From positions 1 to 64,000 of the forward strand of contig NZ_JAGGPF010000009.1 in NCBI RefSeq assembly GCF_018613935.1: a stretch of 64,000 nt of DNA. The letters are read 5' to 3'. Positions 27,521 through 35,716 of this stretch are shown here, one piece after another. The translations under genes and the position numbers were made by a program. Positions within the stretch are counted from its first letter, which is position 1, and the number at the start of each line of letters is the position of its first letter. Below the pieces are notes generated by a model. The model searched no databases. It was not told where the DNA came from and saw nothing but the letters and a program-made list of their open reading frames with translations. This stretch comes from Agromyces sp. ISL-38. GTDB taxonomy: Bacteria > Actinomycetota > Actinomycetes > Actinomycetales > Microbacteriaceae.

Positions 27521-28830
27521 CGCGAGCCGACACGAGAGCGGAGCTGATCCGCACGCTCGACGAGAAGTACGTGGCGAACTCCATCGCGTTCGACGCGATG
27601 ATCGCCGCCGCCGCCCTCATCGTCGACGGTGCCGCTTTGCGCGGACCCGACGGGGCGATCGACCTCACGGCGATCAGGGCACGGCTCGAGGCGCTGACGT
27701 GGCGCGTGCCGGCGATGCGGCAGCGGCTCGTGCCCACGCCCTTGCGCCTCACGACGCCGGCGTGGGTGCCGGTCGCCGAGCTGGACATCGCGCGGCACGT
27801 GACGCTTCAGGAGACGGTCGAGGTCGACGGCCCCGCTCTCGTCGAGATTCTCACCGGACGGCTCAACGGGCCGATGGACCCGTCGCGTCCGCTGTGGGAC
27901 TTCCGCGTGGTCGAGCTGGCCTCCGGTCGTGTCGCCATCGTCGCGCGCTACCACCACGTGATCGGCGACGCCCTTTTCGGACTGCGGATCGGCGACATCG
28001 TCGCCGGCACCGATCCCACACCGCTCATCACCGAGGTCGCGCCCGACGACCGCGCGGCCGTCGGCGTCGCCCCACGCACGGGATTCGGCATCCTCGGCAT
28101 CGCCGGGCGCGAGTGGTGGCATCAGCAGAGCGGATTCGCGGGCGCCTGGCACGAGTACTGGCGCAAGCCCTTCGTGCGCCGGCTGCGCCGCTGGGGCGGC
28201 CGGATCATCCGACCGCTGAAGAACGCGGTCATCGAGCGATCGGGCGAGGCGCGCCGGGTGCTCGTCCCGCGTCACTCGCGTTACCTCGAGATGGAGCTCG
28301 CGCCCGCGGTGAAGCACGCGTACCGGCTCGGCGGCACCATCCACGATCTCACGGTCGCCGCGACGCTGCGTGCGGCGGCCCAGCTCGATCCCGGCCGCGA
28401 GTCCGTGTCGCTCCTGGTACCGATCTCCCGGCGCGAGCAGGGCGACGCGAACGTGCGGAACCACATCAGCGTCGTGAAGGTCACCGTGCCGGCCGCGGCA
28501 CCACTCGAGGAGCTCGTTCCCGAGGTTCGCGCCCAGGTTCGCGCTGCCTTGGAGGACCGTTCCCGACGCGATCTCGGCAGCCGCGACTGGAGCGGCTACG
28601 CGACGTTCATGACGTGGGGCCGGCAGCGGCGCTACTTCGGCGGCGCGCCGATCGAGACCGTCACCGGATGGCCTGCGGGCGACCCCCGCGACGACATCGC
28701 ATGTCTCTCGTGTTCGTACGAGACGCGGCTCACGATCTCGGTGACCACGAAGGCGTCGACCGACATCGACGCGCTCATGGCCTCGATCGCCGAGTCGTTC
28801 ACCGTGTCCGAGCCGGCGACGGCGCCGTGA
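27517..28830 (+). CDS. WS/DGAT-type O-acyltransferase within the glycan operon
   Basis: 437 aa, wax ester synthase/diacylglycerol acyltransferase-like (PF03007 N-terminal and DUF1298-like C-terminal parts). Active-site motif HHVIGDALF corresponds to HHxxxDG but the last Gly is Ala. N-terminal [14 protein letters not shown] and C-terminal [15 protein letters not shown] are family landmarks. The family transfers acyl groups from CoA (some relatives from carrier proteins) to hydroxyls. Coupled by 4-bp overlaps to a GT2 upstream and a hexapeptide acyltransferase downstream, which ties it to a glycoconjugate rather than storage lipid. It may use the acyl chain made by the FAAL cassette; inference. 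Confidence 0.87.
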   Translation: MTRADTRAELIRTLDEKYVANSIAFDAMIAAAALIVDGAALRGPDGAIDLTAIRARLEALTWRVPAMRQRLVPTPLRLTTPAWVPVAELDIARHVTLQETVEVDGPALVEILTGRLNGPMDPSRPLWDFRVVELASGRVAIVARYHHVIGDALFGLRIGDIVAGTDPTPLITEVAPDDRAAVGVAPRTGFGILGIAGREWWHQQSGFAGAWHEYWRKPFVRRLRRWGGRIIRPLKNAVIERSGEARRVLVPRHSRYLEMELAPAVKHAYRLGGTIHDLTVAATLRAAAQLDPGRESVSLLVPISRREQGDANVRNHISVVKVTVPAAAPLEELVPEVRAQVRAALEDRSRRDLGSRDWSGYATFMTWGRQRRYFGGAPIETVTGWPAGDPRDDIACLSCSYETRLTISVTTKASTDIDALMASIAESFTVSEPATAP

Positions 28831-29369
28831 TCAGGATGCCCCGGCTCTCCGGAGTGGCACGGTCGATGCTCGACCTCCGCACCTACCTGCACGCGTTCCG
28901 ACTCGCGCACTTCTCCAGCTACTCGCATGTGCGACAAGTCAGGCGGCTCCAGCTCGGCGAGGGGGCGTCGATGGCGCCCAACGTCTCGTTCCGCAACGCG
29001 GAGCGCATCACGATCGGCGCCGGATCGCACATCGGCGAGCACTCCGTGATCTGGGCCGGCAACAGCACCGGACGCATCGTGATCGGCGAAAAGTGCCTGT
29101 TCGCGCCCAACGTGACGCTCACGGCGTCGAACTACGGCATCGTGCAGGGTGAACAGGCGATCATGGACCAGCCGAAGGTCGAGCAGGACATCATCATCGG
29201 CGACGGGGCGTGGCTCGGCGCGAACGTCGTCGTGCTCGCCGGCGTGAGCATCGGCACGGGGGCGGTCGTCGCCGCCGGCGCGGTCGTCACGAAGGACGTG
29301 CCGGCGCAGAGCATCGTGGGCGGTGTGCCCGCGAAGGTGATCGGCGAGCGCCCGAAAGCGGACGCATGA
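28827..29369 (+). CDS. Left-handed beta-helix acetyltransferase
   Basis: 180 aa. Hexapeptide repeats ([48 protein letters not shown]) and the closing [12 protein letters not shown]. Likely sugar O-acetyltransferase with acetyl-CoA. GTG start at 28827 overlaps the WS/DGAT stop; stop overlaps the next gene. Resembles colanic acid WcaF-type enzymes in layout. Confidence 0.88.
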   Translation: MIRMPRLSGVARSMLDLRTYLHAFRLAHFSSYSHVRQVRRLQLGEGASMAPNVSFRNAERITIGAGSHIGEHSVIWAGNSTGRIVIGEKCLFAPNVTLTASNYGIVQGEQAIMDQPKVEQDIIIGDGAWLGANVVVLAGVSIGTGAVVAAGAVVTKDVPAQSIVGGVPAKVIGERPKADA

Positions 29370-30478
29370 GCGCAGCATCCCGCCCCCTGGTCGTCGAGGC
29401 GGAGCCCGCCTTCCGCACCGCCCACGCGAACCCGTACAACTCGCGCCTCTACGCGACGATCGCGGCCGACGGATGCACCGTGCGCGACCTCTCTTACCTG
29501 CGGCTGTTCACCCGGCGCGTCGACGTCGTGCACCTGCACTGGCCCGAGCTGACCTTCCTCACCGGGAGGCCATGGCGGGTGCTGGCGCGCCTGCTGCTCT
29601 TCCGAGCCGGTCTCCGCGTCGCGCGCCGCCGCGGTGCTACGAAGCTCGTGTGGACCGTGCACAACATGGCCTCGCACGAACGGCGCACCACCCCGGTGCT
29701 CCGCGCGATGCATCGCCGACTCCTGGTCGAGGAGGTCGACGGGCTGCTCTCGCTCACCGAGGGCGGGCTCGACGCCGCCCGTGCCGCGTACCCCGAGCTC
29801 GTCGACAAGCCTTCGGCGGTCACCCCGCACGGGCACTACCGCGACGACTACGACTTCGCCGCGTCGCGTGCGGAGGCACGCATCGATCGCGGCATCCGGG
29901 CCGATGCGACCCTCGTGGTCTCGGTGGGCATGATCCGGACGTACAAGAACATCCCCGACCTCGTGCGCACGGTCGTCTCGGTGAAGAATGAACACCTGCT
30001 GCTCACCGTCGCGGGCAAGCCGGCCACCGACGCACTCGCCGAGGAGATTCGCTCGGCGGCGTCGGGCGATGCCCGGGTGGCGCTCGACCTCGCGTTCCAG
30101 TCCGATGCGGCGATCGCCTCGTGGCTCCGTGCCGCCGACCTCGTGGTGCTGCCCTACCGCGCGATCCAGAACTCGGGATCGGCGATCCTCGCCCTCTCGG
30201 CCGACCGGCCGGTGGTCGTGCCGGCCCTCGGCGCGATGCGCGAACTGCAGGAGCTCGTCGGGTCGGAGTGGGTGCGCTGCTACGAGGGCGAGTTCGACGC
30301 CGACGAATTCGCGCAGAGCATCGCCTGGGCTCATGCACCGAGATCGGAACGCGCGCCGCTCGACCGCCTCGCCTGGGGCGGCATCGCACGGTCGACGATC
30401 GAGTTCTACCACCACGTGCGCGGCGACGAAGCCGCCGCGTCGACCATCCCCGTCTCGCAGACGTCGTCGCAGCACTGA
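29366..30478 (+). CDS. Glycosyltransferase, GT-B fold
   Basis: 370 aa. N-terminal [11 protein letters not shown] and [13 protein letters not shown] are seen in a group of actinobacterial GT-B enzymes (GumK/GT70-like or GT4-like); the donor half has [16 protein letters not shown] and [17 protein letters not shown]. Last glycosyltransferase of the operon; the secreted subtilase follows 16 bp later. Confidence 0.83.
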   Translation: MSAASRPLVVEAEPAFRTAHANPYNSRLYATIAADGCTVRDLSYLRLFTRRVDVVHLHWPELTFLTGRPWRVLARLLLFRAGLRVARRRGATKLVWTVHNMASHERRTTPVLRAMHRRLLVEEVDGLLSLTEGGLDAARAAYPELVDKPSAVTPHGHYRDDYDFAASRAEARIDRGIRADATLVVSVGMIRTYKNIPDLVRTVVSVKNEHLLLTVAGKPATDALAEEIRSAASGDARVALDLAFQSDAAIASWLRAADLVVLPYRAIQNSGSAILALSADRPVVVPALGAMRELQELVGSEWVRCYEGEFDADEFAQSIAWAHAPRSERAPLDRLAWGGIARSTIEFYHHVRGDEAAASTIPVSQTSSQH

Positions 30479-30483
30479 CCTCG

Positions 30484-30488
30484 AGGAG
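30484..30488 (+). promoter_or_regulatory. Ribosome binding site that fixes an ATT start
   Basis: AGGAG lies 6 bases before ATT (30495). No ATG, GTG or TTG lies in that frame between the preceding gene's last 60 bp and GTG 30561, which would cut off the basic part of the signal peptide. Confidence 0.65.
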
Positions 30489-30494
30489 CCTCCC

Positions 30495-32201
30495 ATTTCC
30501 ATCACCGCAACACCCGCCCCCATCGCCAGGCGCCGTCGCCGTCTCCTCGCACCGCTCGGGGTGGCGGTCGCCGGGATCACGGCAGCGGCCGGCCTCGCCG
30601 CCGGCCCGGTCGCAGCATCCGCTGCCCCGCTTGCCGCCGGCACCTACACGGTGAGCTTCACGGATGCCGCGACCGCCGATGCGGCGCTCCGGTCGCAGGG
30701 CGTCGAGCCGCTCCGCCGCTACGACTCGGTGATCGCGGGCTTCACCGCCCGGCTCACCGCGGCGCAGGTCGCGAGCTTCGCGGATGCCACGGGAGTCGTC
30801 GGCCTCATCGCCGACAAGCCGCTCACGCCACTCGCCCAGACCGTGCCACCCGCCGTGCAAACCGCCGAGGCCGACCAACCGCCGGTCAACGCCGGATCGG
30901 GCGCCGTGTGGAGCGGGCCGGGCGTCGCCGTGCTCGACTCGGGCGTCAGCGCGCACCCCGACCTGAACCTGAAGTCGGCCATCAACTGCCTCTCGACAGG
31001 CACGGGCGCCGACGGCGACGGCCACGGAACTGGCGTGTCGGGTGTGCTCGGCGCCATCGACAACTCGACCGGCATCGTGGGCATCGCGCCCGGCGTGCCG
31101 ATCTATTCCGTGCGGGTGCTCGACGACAGCGTGAAGGGCACGGTGCAGACACTCATGTGCGGGCTCGAGTGGGTCTCGGAGAACGCCGACCAGTTCGACC
31201 TCAAGGTTGTGAACATGAGCATCTCCTACGCGGGCGCCGACGACGGGAACTGCGGGTTCTCCAACGCCGATGCGATCCACCAGGCCATCTGCTCACTCAC
31301 AGACGACGGGATCTCGGTCGTCGGCGGGGCCGGCAACTCCGCGAAGGACTTCGCTGGCACCTCGCCCGCGAACTTCGACGAGGTGCTCGCCGTCACGAAC
31401 GTGGCCGACTACGACGGCAAGCCCGGCGGGCTCGGCACCGCGCCGTGCAGCGCTACGACGAGGGACGACGCCTACGCCGTCTCGACGAACTTCGCGGTGA
31501 GCGCCGCCGACCAGGCGCACACCGTCGCCGCCCCCGGCGTCTGCCCCTACACGACCAAGAGGGGCAGCCAGTACGGGTACGTCGCGACCGGCACGAGCAT
31601 GGCCACTGGCGTCGCTTCCGGTGTCGTGCTGAACTGCTACGCCGACGGCGCTTGCGCCGGGAAGTCCGCGCAGCAGGTCATCGCGATCGTGCGCGGGCAG
31701 GCCCAGGCGGCCGCGGCGCGCGGGCACGTGTTCACCGGCGACCCGACGAAGCCAGTCGCCGGGATGTACTTCGGCTACCTCGTGTCGACGGTGCCGAGCG
31801 GAACGACGCCGACCCCCACGCCGACACCCTCGCCCACGCCCACCCCCACGCCCACCCCCACGCCCACCCCCACGCCGACACCCACGCCGACACCCACGCC
31901 GACGCCCGACACCACGGCACCGTCGGTGACCATCACGTCGCCGACGTCGGGCAGCACCGTCTCCGGGGCATCGGTCGCCGTGACCGTGACCGCGAGCGAC
32001 GACGTCGGCGTGGCATCCGTGGAGCTGTGGTCGGGCACGACGCGACTCGGCACCGCGACACGGCAGGCCGACGGCACCTGGCGCGGCGTCTTCGACTCGC
32101 GGCGCTACCCGAACGGGGCGTATGCGATGACGGCGAAGGCGACGGATGCCGCCGGCAATGTCGGCACGAGCGCCCCGATCACGATCGCGGTGCGCAACTG
32201 A
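30495..32201 (+). CDS. Secreted subtilisin-like serine peptidase (S8) with Thr-Pro linker and Ig-like domain
   Basis: 568 aa from an ATT start. Signal peptide: five Arg near residue 12, hydrophobic core, cleavage near ASA (about 43). Then an inhibitor-I9-like propeptide (to about 115), S8 catalytic domain with Asp148 (VAVLDSGVS), His177 (GDGHGTG) and Ser368 (GTSMATG), a Thr-Pro repeat linker (about 437-472) and a C-terminal bacterial Ig-like domain with DDVGVASVELW. Fully exported; no sorting signal seen. It sits between a glycosyltransferase and Ugd in a glycan operon, so it may process surface proteins of the same layer. Function in glycan assembly is unproven. Confidence 0.88.
   Translation: MSITATPAPIARRRRRLLAPLGVAVAGITAAAGLAAGPVAASAAPLAAGTYTVSFTDAATADAALRSQGVEPLRRYDSVIAGFTARLTAAQVASFADATGVVGLIADKPLTPLAQTVPPAVQTAEADQPPVNAGSGAVWSGPGVAVLDSGVSAHPDLNLKSAINCLSTGTGADGDGHGTGVSGVLGAIDNSTGIVGIAPGVPIYSVRVLDDSVKGTVQTLMCGLEWVSENADQFDLKVVNMSISYAGADDGNCGFSNADAIHQAICSLTDDGISVVGGAGNSAKDFAGTSPANFDEVLAVTNVADYDGKPGGLGTAPCSATTRDDAYAVSTNFAVSAADQAHTVAAPGVCPYTTKRGSQYGYVATGTSMATGVASGVVLNCYADGACAGKSAQQVIAIVRGQAQAAAARGHVFTGDPTKPVAGMYFGYLVSTVPSGTTPTPTPTPSPTPTPTPTPTPTPTPTPTPTPTPTPDTTAPSVTITSPTSGSTVSGASVAVTVTASDDVGVASVELWSGTTRLGTATRQADGTWRGVFDSRRYPNGAYAMTAKATDAAGNVGTSAPITIAVRN
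31804..31908 (+). repeat. Coding microsatellite for Thr-Pro linker
   Basis: About 35 codons alternating Thr (ACG/ACA/ACC) and Pro (CCC/CCG) inside the peptidase gene, interrupted by one Ser. Gives an extended, likely O-glycosylatable spacer between catalytic and Ig-like domains. Prone to in-frame length variation. Confidence 0.9.
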
Positions 32202-32268
32202 TCGGCGGCCGGGGCGTGCAGCGTCGCGCGCACTTCTCACTTCGTCCCAGCAACGAGAGGAAACGCGC

Positions 32269-33570
32269 ATGAAGCTGTCCGTCATCGGATGCGGCTACCT
32301 CGGAGCCGTGCACGCCTCGGCGATGGCCGAGCTCGGCCACGAGGTCATCGGCATCGACGTCGATCCCGGCAAGATCGAGCAACTCCAGGCCGGCCGGCCG
32401 CCGTTCTTCGAACCCGGGCTCCCCGAGGTGCTGATGTCGGCTCGAGAATCGGGCCGGCTGCGCTTCTCGACGAACATCGCGGATGCCGCGGACGCGACCG
32501 TGCACTTCGTGGCGGTCGGCACGCCGCAGTCCCGCGACGGCCATGCCGCCGACCTCCGCTACGTCGATGCCGCGATCGACGCCCTGCTGCCGCACCTCAA
32601 GGCCGGCGACCTCGTGGTGGGCAAGAGCACGGTTCCGGTCGGCACGGCGCAGCGACTCGCCGACCGGATCGACGCATCAGGCAGCGGCGCGCGGCTCGCC
32701 TGGAATCCCGAGTTCCTCCGCGAGGGCTACGCCGTCAAGGACACCGTGGAGCCCGACCGACTCGTCTACGGTGTCGGCGACGTGCGCGATGTGACGGTGC
32801 TCGACGAGGTGTACACCTCGGCGATCGCATCGGGCACGCCTCGGATCGTCACGAACTTTCCGACGGCCGAGCTCGTGAAGGTCGCCGCGAACGCGTTCCT
32901 GGCGACGAAGATCAGCTTCATCAACGCGATGGCCGAGATCGCCGAGGTCACGGGTGCCGACGTGACGCGGCTCGCGGATGCGATCGGCCACGACGCCCGC
33001 ATCGGCCGGCGGTTCCTGAACGCCGGCGTCGGCTTCGGCGGCGGATGCCTCCCGAAGGACATCCGGGCGTTCGCCGCGCGCGCCGAGGAGCTCGGTCGCG
33101 GCGAGTCGGTCGCCTTCCTGAAAGAGGTGGACGCGATCAACCTGCGGCGCCGCCAGCGGGTGGTCGAGCTCGCGCAGGAGGCCCTCGACGGCGCCGTATA
33201 CGGCAAGAAGGTCGCCGTGCTCGGGGTCACGTTCAAGCCACACTCCGACGACGTGCGAGACTCCCCCGCCCTCGACGTCGCGGTGCAGCTCAAGGGCCTG
33301 GGTGCAGACGTGGTGGTGACCGATCCCGAGGGCATCGACAACGCGCGGCTCCGGCATCCGCAGCTGCTCTACTCGAACGTCACCGATGAGGCCCTTCGGC
33401 ACGCCGATCTCGTGGTGCTCGTGACCGAGTGGCCCGAGTACGTGGCGCTCGATCCCGCACACGTGAAGGAGATCGCCCGCGCGTCCACGATCATCGACGG
33501 GCGCAACTGCCTCGACGCAGATCGTTGGAAGGCGGCCGGCTGGCGCTACGTGGGAATGGGACGGACCTGA
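32269..33570 (+). CDS. ugd: UDP-glucose 6-dehydrogenase (copy 1)
   Basis: 433 aa. NAD site MKLSVIGCGYLGAVHA, TVHFVAVGTPQ, GKSTVPVGTA, NPEFLREGYA, the lysine motif VKVAANAFLATKISF and the catalytic-Cys motif GGGCLPKDI, then the C-terminal VLGVTFKPHSDDVRDSP. Oxidises UDP-glucose to UDP-glucuronate. RBS GAGAGGAAA. Homologous along its whole length to the copy at 37591-38892, which has the same residue count. Supplies an acidic sugar for the glycan. Confidence 0.95.
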   Translation: MKLSVIGCGYLGAVHASAMAELGHEVIGIDVDPGKIEQLQAGRPPFFEPGLPEVLMSARESGRLRFSTNIADAADATVHFVAVGTPQSRDGHAADLRYVDAAIDALLPHLKAGDLVVGKSTVPVGTAQRLADRIDASGSGARLAWNPEFLREGYAVKDTVEPDRLVYGVGDVRDVTVLDEVYTSAIASGTPRIVTNFPTAELVKVAANAFLATKISFINAMAEIAEVTGADVTRLADAIGHDARIGRRFLNAGVGFGGGCLPKDIRAFAARAEELGRGESVAFLKEVDAINLRRRQRVVELAQEALDGAVYGKKVAVLGVTFKPHSDDVRDSPALDVAVQLKGLGADVVVTDPEGIDNARLRHPQLLYSNVTDEALRHADLVVLVTEWPEYVALDPAHVKEIARASTIIDGRNCLDADRWKAAGWRYVGMGRT

Positions 33571-33578
33571 CGAGCCGC

Positions 33579-33607
33579 GCTCGCTGACGGACCCACGGTC
33601 GGCGAGC
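33579..33607. terminator. Bidirectional terminator between ugd and the beta-helix gene
   Basis: 10-bp stem (GCTCGCTGAC 33579-33588; GTCGGCGAGC 33598-33607, one G:T) with a 9-nt loop in the 42-bp gap between two convergent genes. Confidence 0.7.
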
Positions 33608-33612
33608 CCGGC

Positions 33613-34851
33613 TCAGCCCCAGATGCCGCGCAGGTAGTCGTCGGTGGGGGTCGGCGTGAGCTCGTCGAACCAGTCGGCCGCCAACGACGACATCGACGCG
33701 TCGTACTGCCAGGCGCCCACCTTCGACTTGTTGTTCGTCGGCGCCTTGCTGTACGAGGAGAAGCTATTCTCCACCGAGCCCCACTGGGTGGTGTACAAGG
33801 ACCCGAAGACGTAGGAGTCCTTGGCGAAGAGCTGGCCCGACTCTCCGCTGCCGTTGATGGCCTGCCCGATCGTCGGCGTGTACGCGCCGGGCGGAGCCGG
33901 ATAGCGCACCCGCATGGCGACGATCTGGGCGGTGAGGATCGAGTGGTCGAGCGTCATGAACGGGGTGCCGAGATCGGGGTCCTGGGACTTCGGCCCACCG
34001 AGTTGAAGCGCGCTGTTCAGTGCGCCGAAGAACGTGGAGTCGCGGATGGTGAGCCCCCGGTAGGCGCCGTTGCCGTACATCTGGAGCGTGTCGATATGGT
34101 CGGTCGCGCCGCCCGGGCGGAAGACGGGAGCGCAGTAGCATCCCTCCCACAACGAGTCCGTGATCATCGAATTCGTGCCCGCGGCGAAACCGAAGGGATC
34201 GGAGATGTCGGCCTTCGCATCGGCCATGACGACCTCGTAGGCGTTGCACTCCTTGACGATGCCGCTCGAGGCCGTCATGCGGAACCCGTACGACACCTTG
34301 GAGTGCGCCCAGTTCGTGCGCGAACAGTCGGTGAGCAGGATGAACGGCCCGTTGATGCGCGCGAAGGTCACGCCCTTCACGGCGACGAGTCGCGACGAAT
34401 CGGTGATCGTGACGGAGCCCCAGCCGTCCCTCGGCGAGACGAGGATGTTCTTCGTCGCCGTGCCGCGCCCGACGCCCTTGAGCACAGCTTGGGAGCCCGA
34501 CGACGCACCGTAGCCGGGAAGTGTGCCGGGAGCGACGCGGATGTGCACGCCCGCCGCGATCTGGGCGTCGGTCACCGAGATGATCGCCTTGCCGATCGCG
34601 GTCCAGTCGCAGGCGACGTCGATCATCTTGTCGAACGTATCGCCGATCTGCGGCGTGTTGGCAGGCCAATGGGTGCCGTTCGGCCCGTACGAGCGCACCG
34701 TGGCGACCGCCGCCTTGCCGGTCGGCTTGCTGGCCTCGACCCGGCCGAGCTTCGCGTGGGGCGGGTCGGCCGGCACGGTCGGCGCGAGGATCGCCGGAAC
34801 GATCAGCGCTACCGAGGTAAGCAGGGAGCGTCGGGAGATTCGGTCGGTCAT
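33613..34851 (-). CDS. Tat-exported right-handed beta-helix protein (polysaccharide lyase/hydrolase-like)
   Basis: 412 aa. N-terminus MTDRISRRSLLTSVALI is a twin-arginine signal. The rest has the short, regularly spaced strands of a parallel beta-helix (VAVKGVTFARINGPFILL, GLTIRDSTFF, FMTLDHSILTAQ), as in pectate-lyase-fold enzymes. I cannot name catalytic residues, so lyase, hydrolase or non-enzymatic binding are all open. It is monocistronic between glycan genes and VanZ. May trim or release the surface glycan, which is inference. Confidence 0.75.
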   Translation of the reverse strand: MTDRISRRSLLTSVALIVPAILAPTVPADPPHAKLGRVEASKPTGKAAVATVRSYGPNGTHWPANTPQIGDTFDKMIDVACDWTAIGKAIISVTDAQIAAGVHIRVAPGTLPGYGASSGSQAVLKGVGRGTATKNILVSPRDGWGSVTITDSSRLVAVKGVTFARINGPFILLTDCSRTNWAHSKVSYGFRMTASSGIVKECNAYEVVMADAKADISDPFGFAAGTNSMITDSLWEGCYCAPVFRPGGATDHIDTLQMYGNGAYRGLTIRDSTFFGALNSALQLGGPKSQDPDLGTPFMTLDHSILTAQIVAMRVRYPAPPGAYTPTIGQAINGSGESGQLFAKDSYVFGSLYTTQWGSVENSFSSYSKAPTNNKSKVGAWQYDASMSSLAADWFDELTPTPTDDYLRGIWG

Positions 34852-35055
34852 GTGGCGTCCTCCGGTCTTCGATGAACGTTCCGGTGCACGTCCGACTCAC
34901 GGCAGACGCGGGTGCGCCGAGCATGATCGCCGGGCCCCCTGGTGCGACAATGTCGACGCTACCGGGGATTCATTAACCCGGCATTACGAACACGCGACAA
35001 CTCTGCACCCGGGCGCGAGCCCGCGCACGGCGAAAGAACCCCGTCGTATCGAGGA

Positions 35056-35088
35056 AACCTCGCGGGAACCTCGTGGGAACCTCGCGCC
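35056..35088 (+). repeat. Three tandem 11-bp iterons before a leaderless promoter
   Basis: AACCTCG recurs at exactly 35056, 35067 and 35078 in units AACCTCGCGGG, AACCTCGTGGG and AACCTCGCGCC, i.e. one per DNA turn, ending 2 bp before a -10-like box. It covers the place where the -35 element should be, so it looks like an operator or activator array. It lies in the 297-bp gap between the beta-helix gene and VanZ. Confidence 0.7.
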
Positions 35089-35090
35089 GC

Positions 35091-35096
35091 TAGCCT
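35091..35096 (+). promoter_or_regulatory. -10 box of leaderless transcript
   Basis: TAGCCT (TANNNT) lies 6 bp before ATG 35103, the spacing expected of leaderless actinobacterial mRNAs. Confidence 0.5.
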
Positions 35097-35102
35097 GAGC
35101 GG

Positions 35103-35159
35103 ATGAGCACGAATCGATCCGGCCGCGCGCGCCCGACGCGGATGCCTCGTGGCCGCTGA
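35103..35159 (+). CDS. 18-codon leader ORF overlapping the VanZ start
   Basis: ATG to TGA, 18 residues with seven Arg (begins MSTNRSGRARPTR). No ribosome site but a -10 box 6 bp upstream. It ends inside the VanZ-like gene (11-bp overlap), so it could couple translation of the GTG-started VanZ gene, which itself lacks a Shine-Dalgarno. The alternative is that ATG 35103 is the true VanZ start and one base is missing or extra before 35149. Confidence 0.4.
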   Translation: MSTNRSGRARPTRMPRGR

Positions 35160-35655
35160 CGCGGCGAGCCGGCCGACCCATCGGCGGCGCTGGTGGCTCG
35201 TCGCGTGCGCCGTGGCATACGCGGCGGCGCTCGGGATCGTGCTGCTGTGGCCCGTGCACGTCGACGGCGAGGGTGGACTGTTTCCGTCGAGGCCGATCCT
35301 GACCTTCCTCGAGGGGTTCGGCATCCCCGCGTGGGCGAGCTATCCGTGGGTTGAGTTCGGGGCGAACGCCACGTTGTTCGCGCCGCTCGGCGCGCTCTGG
35401 GTCGCGGCTGCTCGCGACCCGCGCGCCAGGGACGTGGCCACGGCAGCATCAGTGGGAGCGGCGGTGAGCGTCGCCGCCGAGGCGGCGCAGGGGTTGTTCA
35501 TCTCGGCGCGCACGGTCGATGCGCGCGACGTGCTCGCGAATGCCGTCGGCGCGGTGCTCGGCGCGGTCGCGATCGTGGCACTCGATCGGGCGCTCGGCCG
35601 GCAGGGCGTTGCAGCGGCGGCATCCGGACGGTTGCCGGCCGACCAGCCTCGCTGA
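35149..35655 (+). CDS. VanZ-like family membrane protein (copy 1)
   Basis: 168 aa, GTG start. Four hydrophobic segments; VEFGANATLFAPLGALW and TVDARDVLANAVGAVLG match the VanZ family (membrane proteins of uncertain role, named for teicoplanin resistance). Convergent with GH15; its stop lies in a 22-bp tandem repeat. A second VanZ-like gene is 3.4 kb away. Confidence 0.8.
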   Translation: MAADAASRPTHRRRWWLVACAVAYAAALGIVLLWPVHVDGEGGLFPSRPILTFLEGFGIPAWASYPWVEFGANATLFAPLGALWVAAARDPRARDVATAASVGAAVSVAAEAAQGLFISARTVDARDVLANAVGAVLGAVAIVALDRALGRQGVAAAASGRLPADQPR

Positions 35656-35716
35656 TGCGCCCGCTCAGCCGCGCTGACGCGCCCGCTCAGCCTTGCTGAC
35701 GCGGCCGCCGAGCCGC
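35651..35716. repeat. Three tandem 22-bp repeats at convergent gene ends
   Basis: Units at 35651-35672, 35673-35694 and 35695-35716, consensus GCTGACGCGCCCGCTCAGCC plus 2 bases; the third is degenerate. The VanZ stop and the GH15 stop both fall in unit 1, and units 2-3 encode the last residues of GH15. Since 22 is not a multiple of 3, copy-number change would alter the GH15 C-terminus. Confidence 0.85.

Noticed and set aside
31804-31908. Regular repeat looking like a short CRISPR or intergenic satellite
   Set aside because: It is an in-frame Thr-Pro linker in the S8 peptidase, with no spacers.
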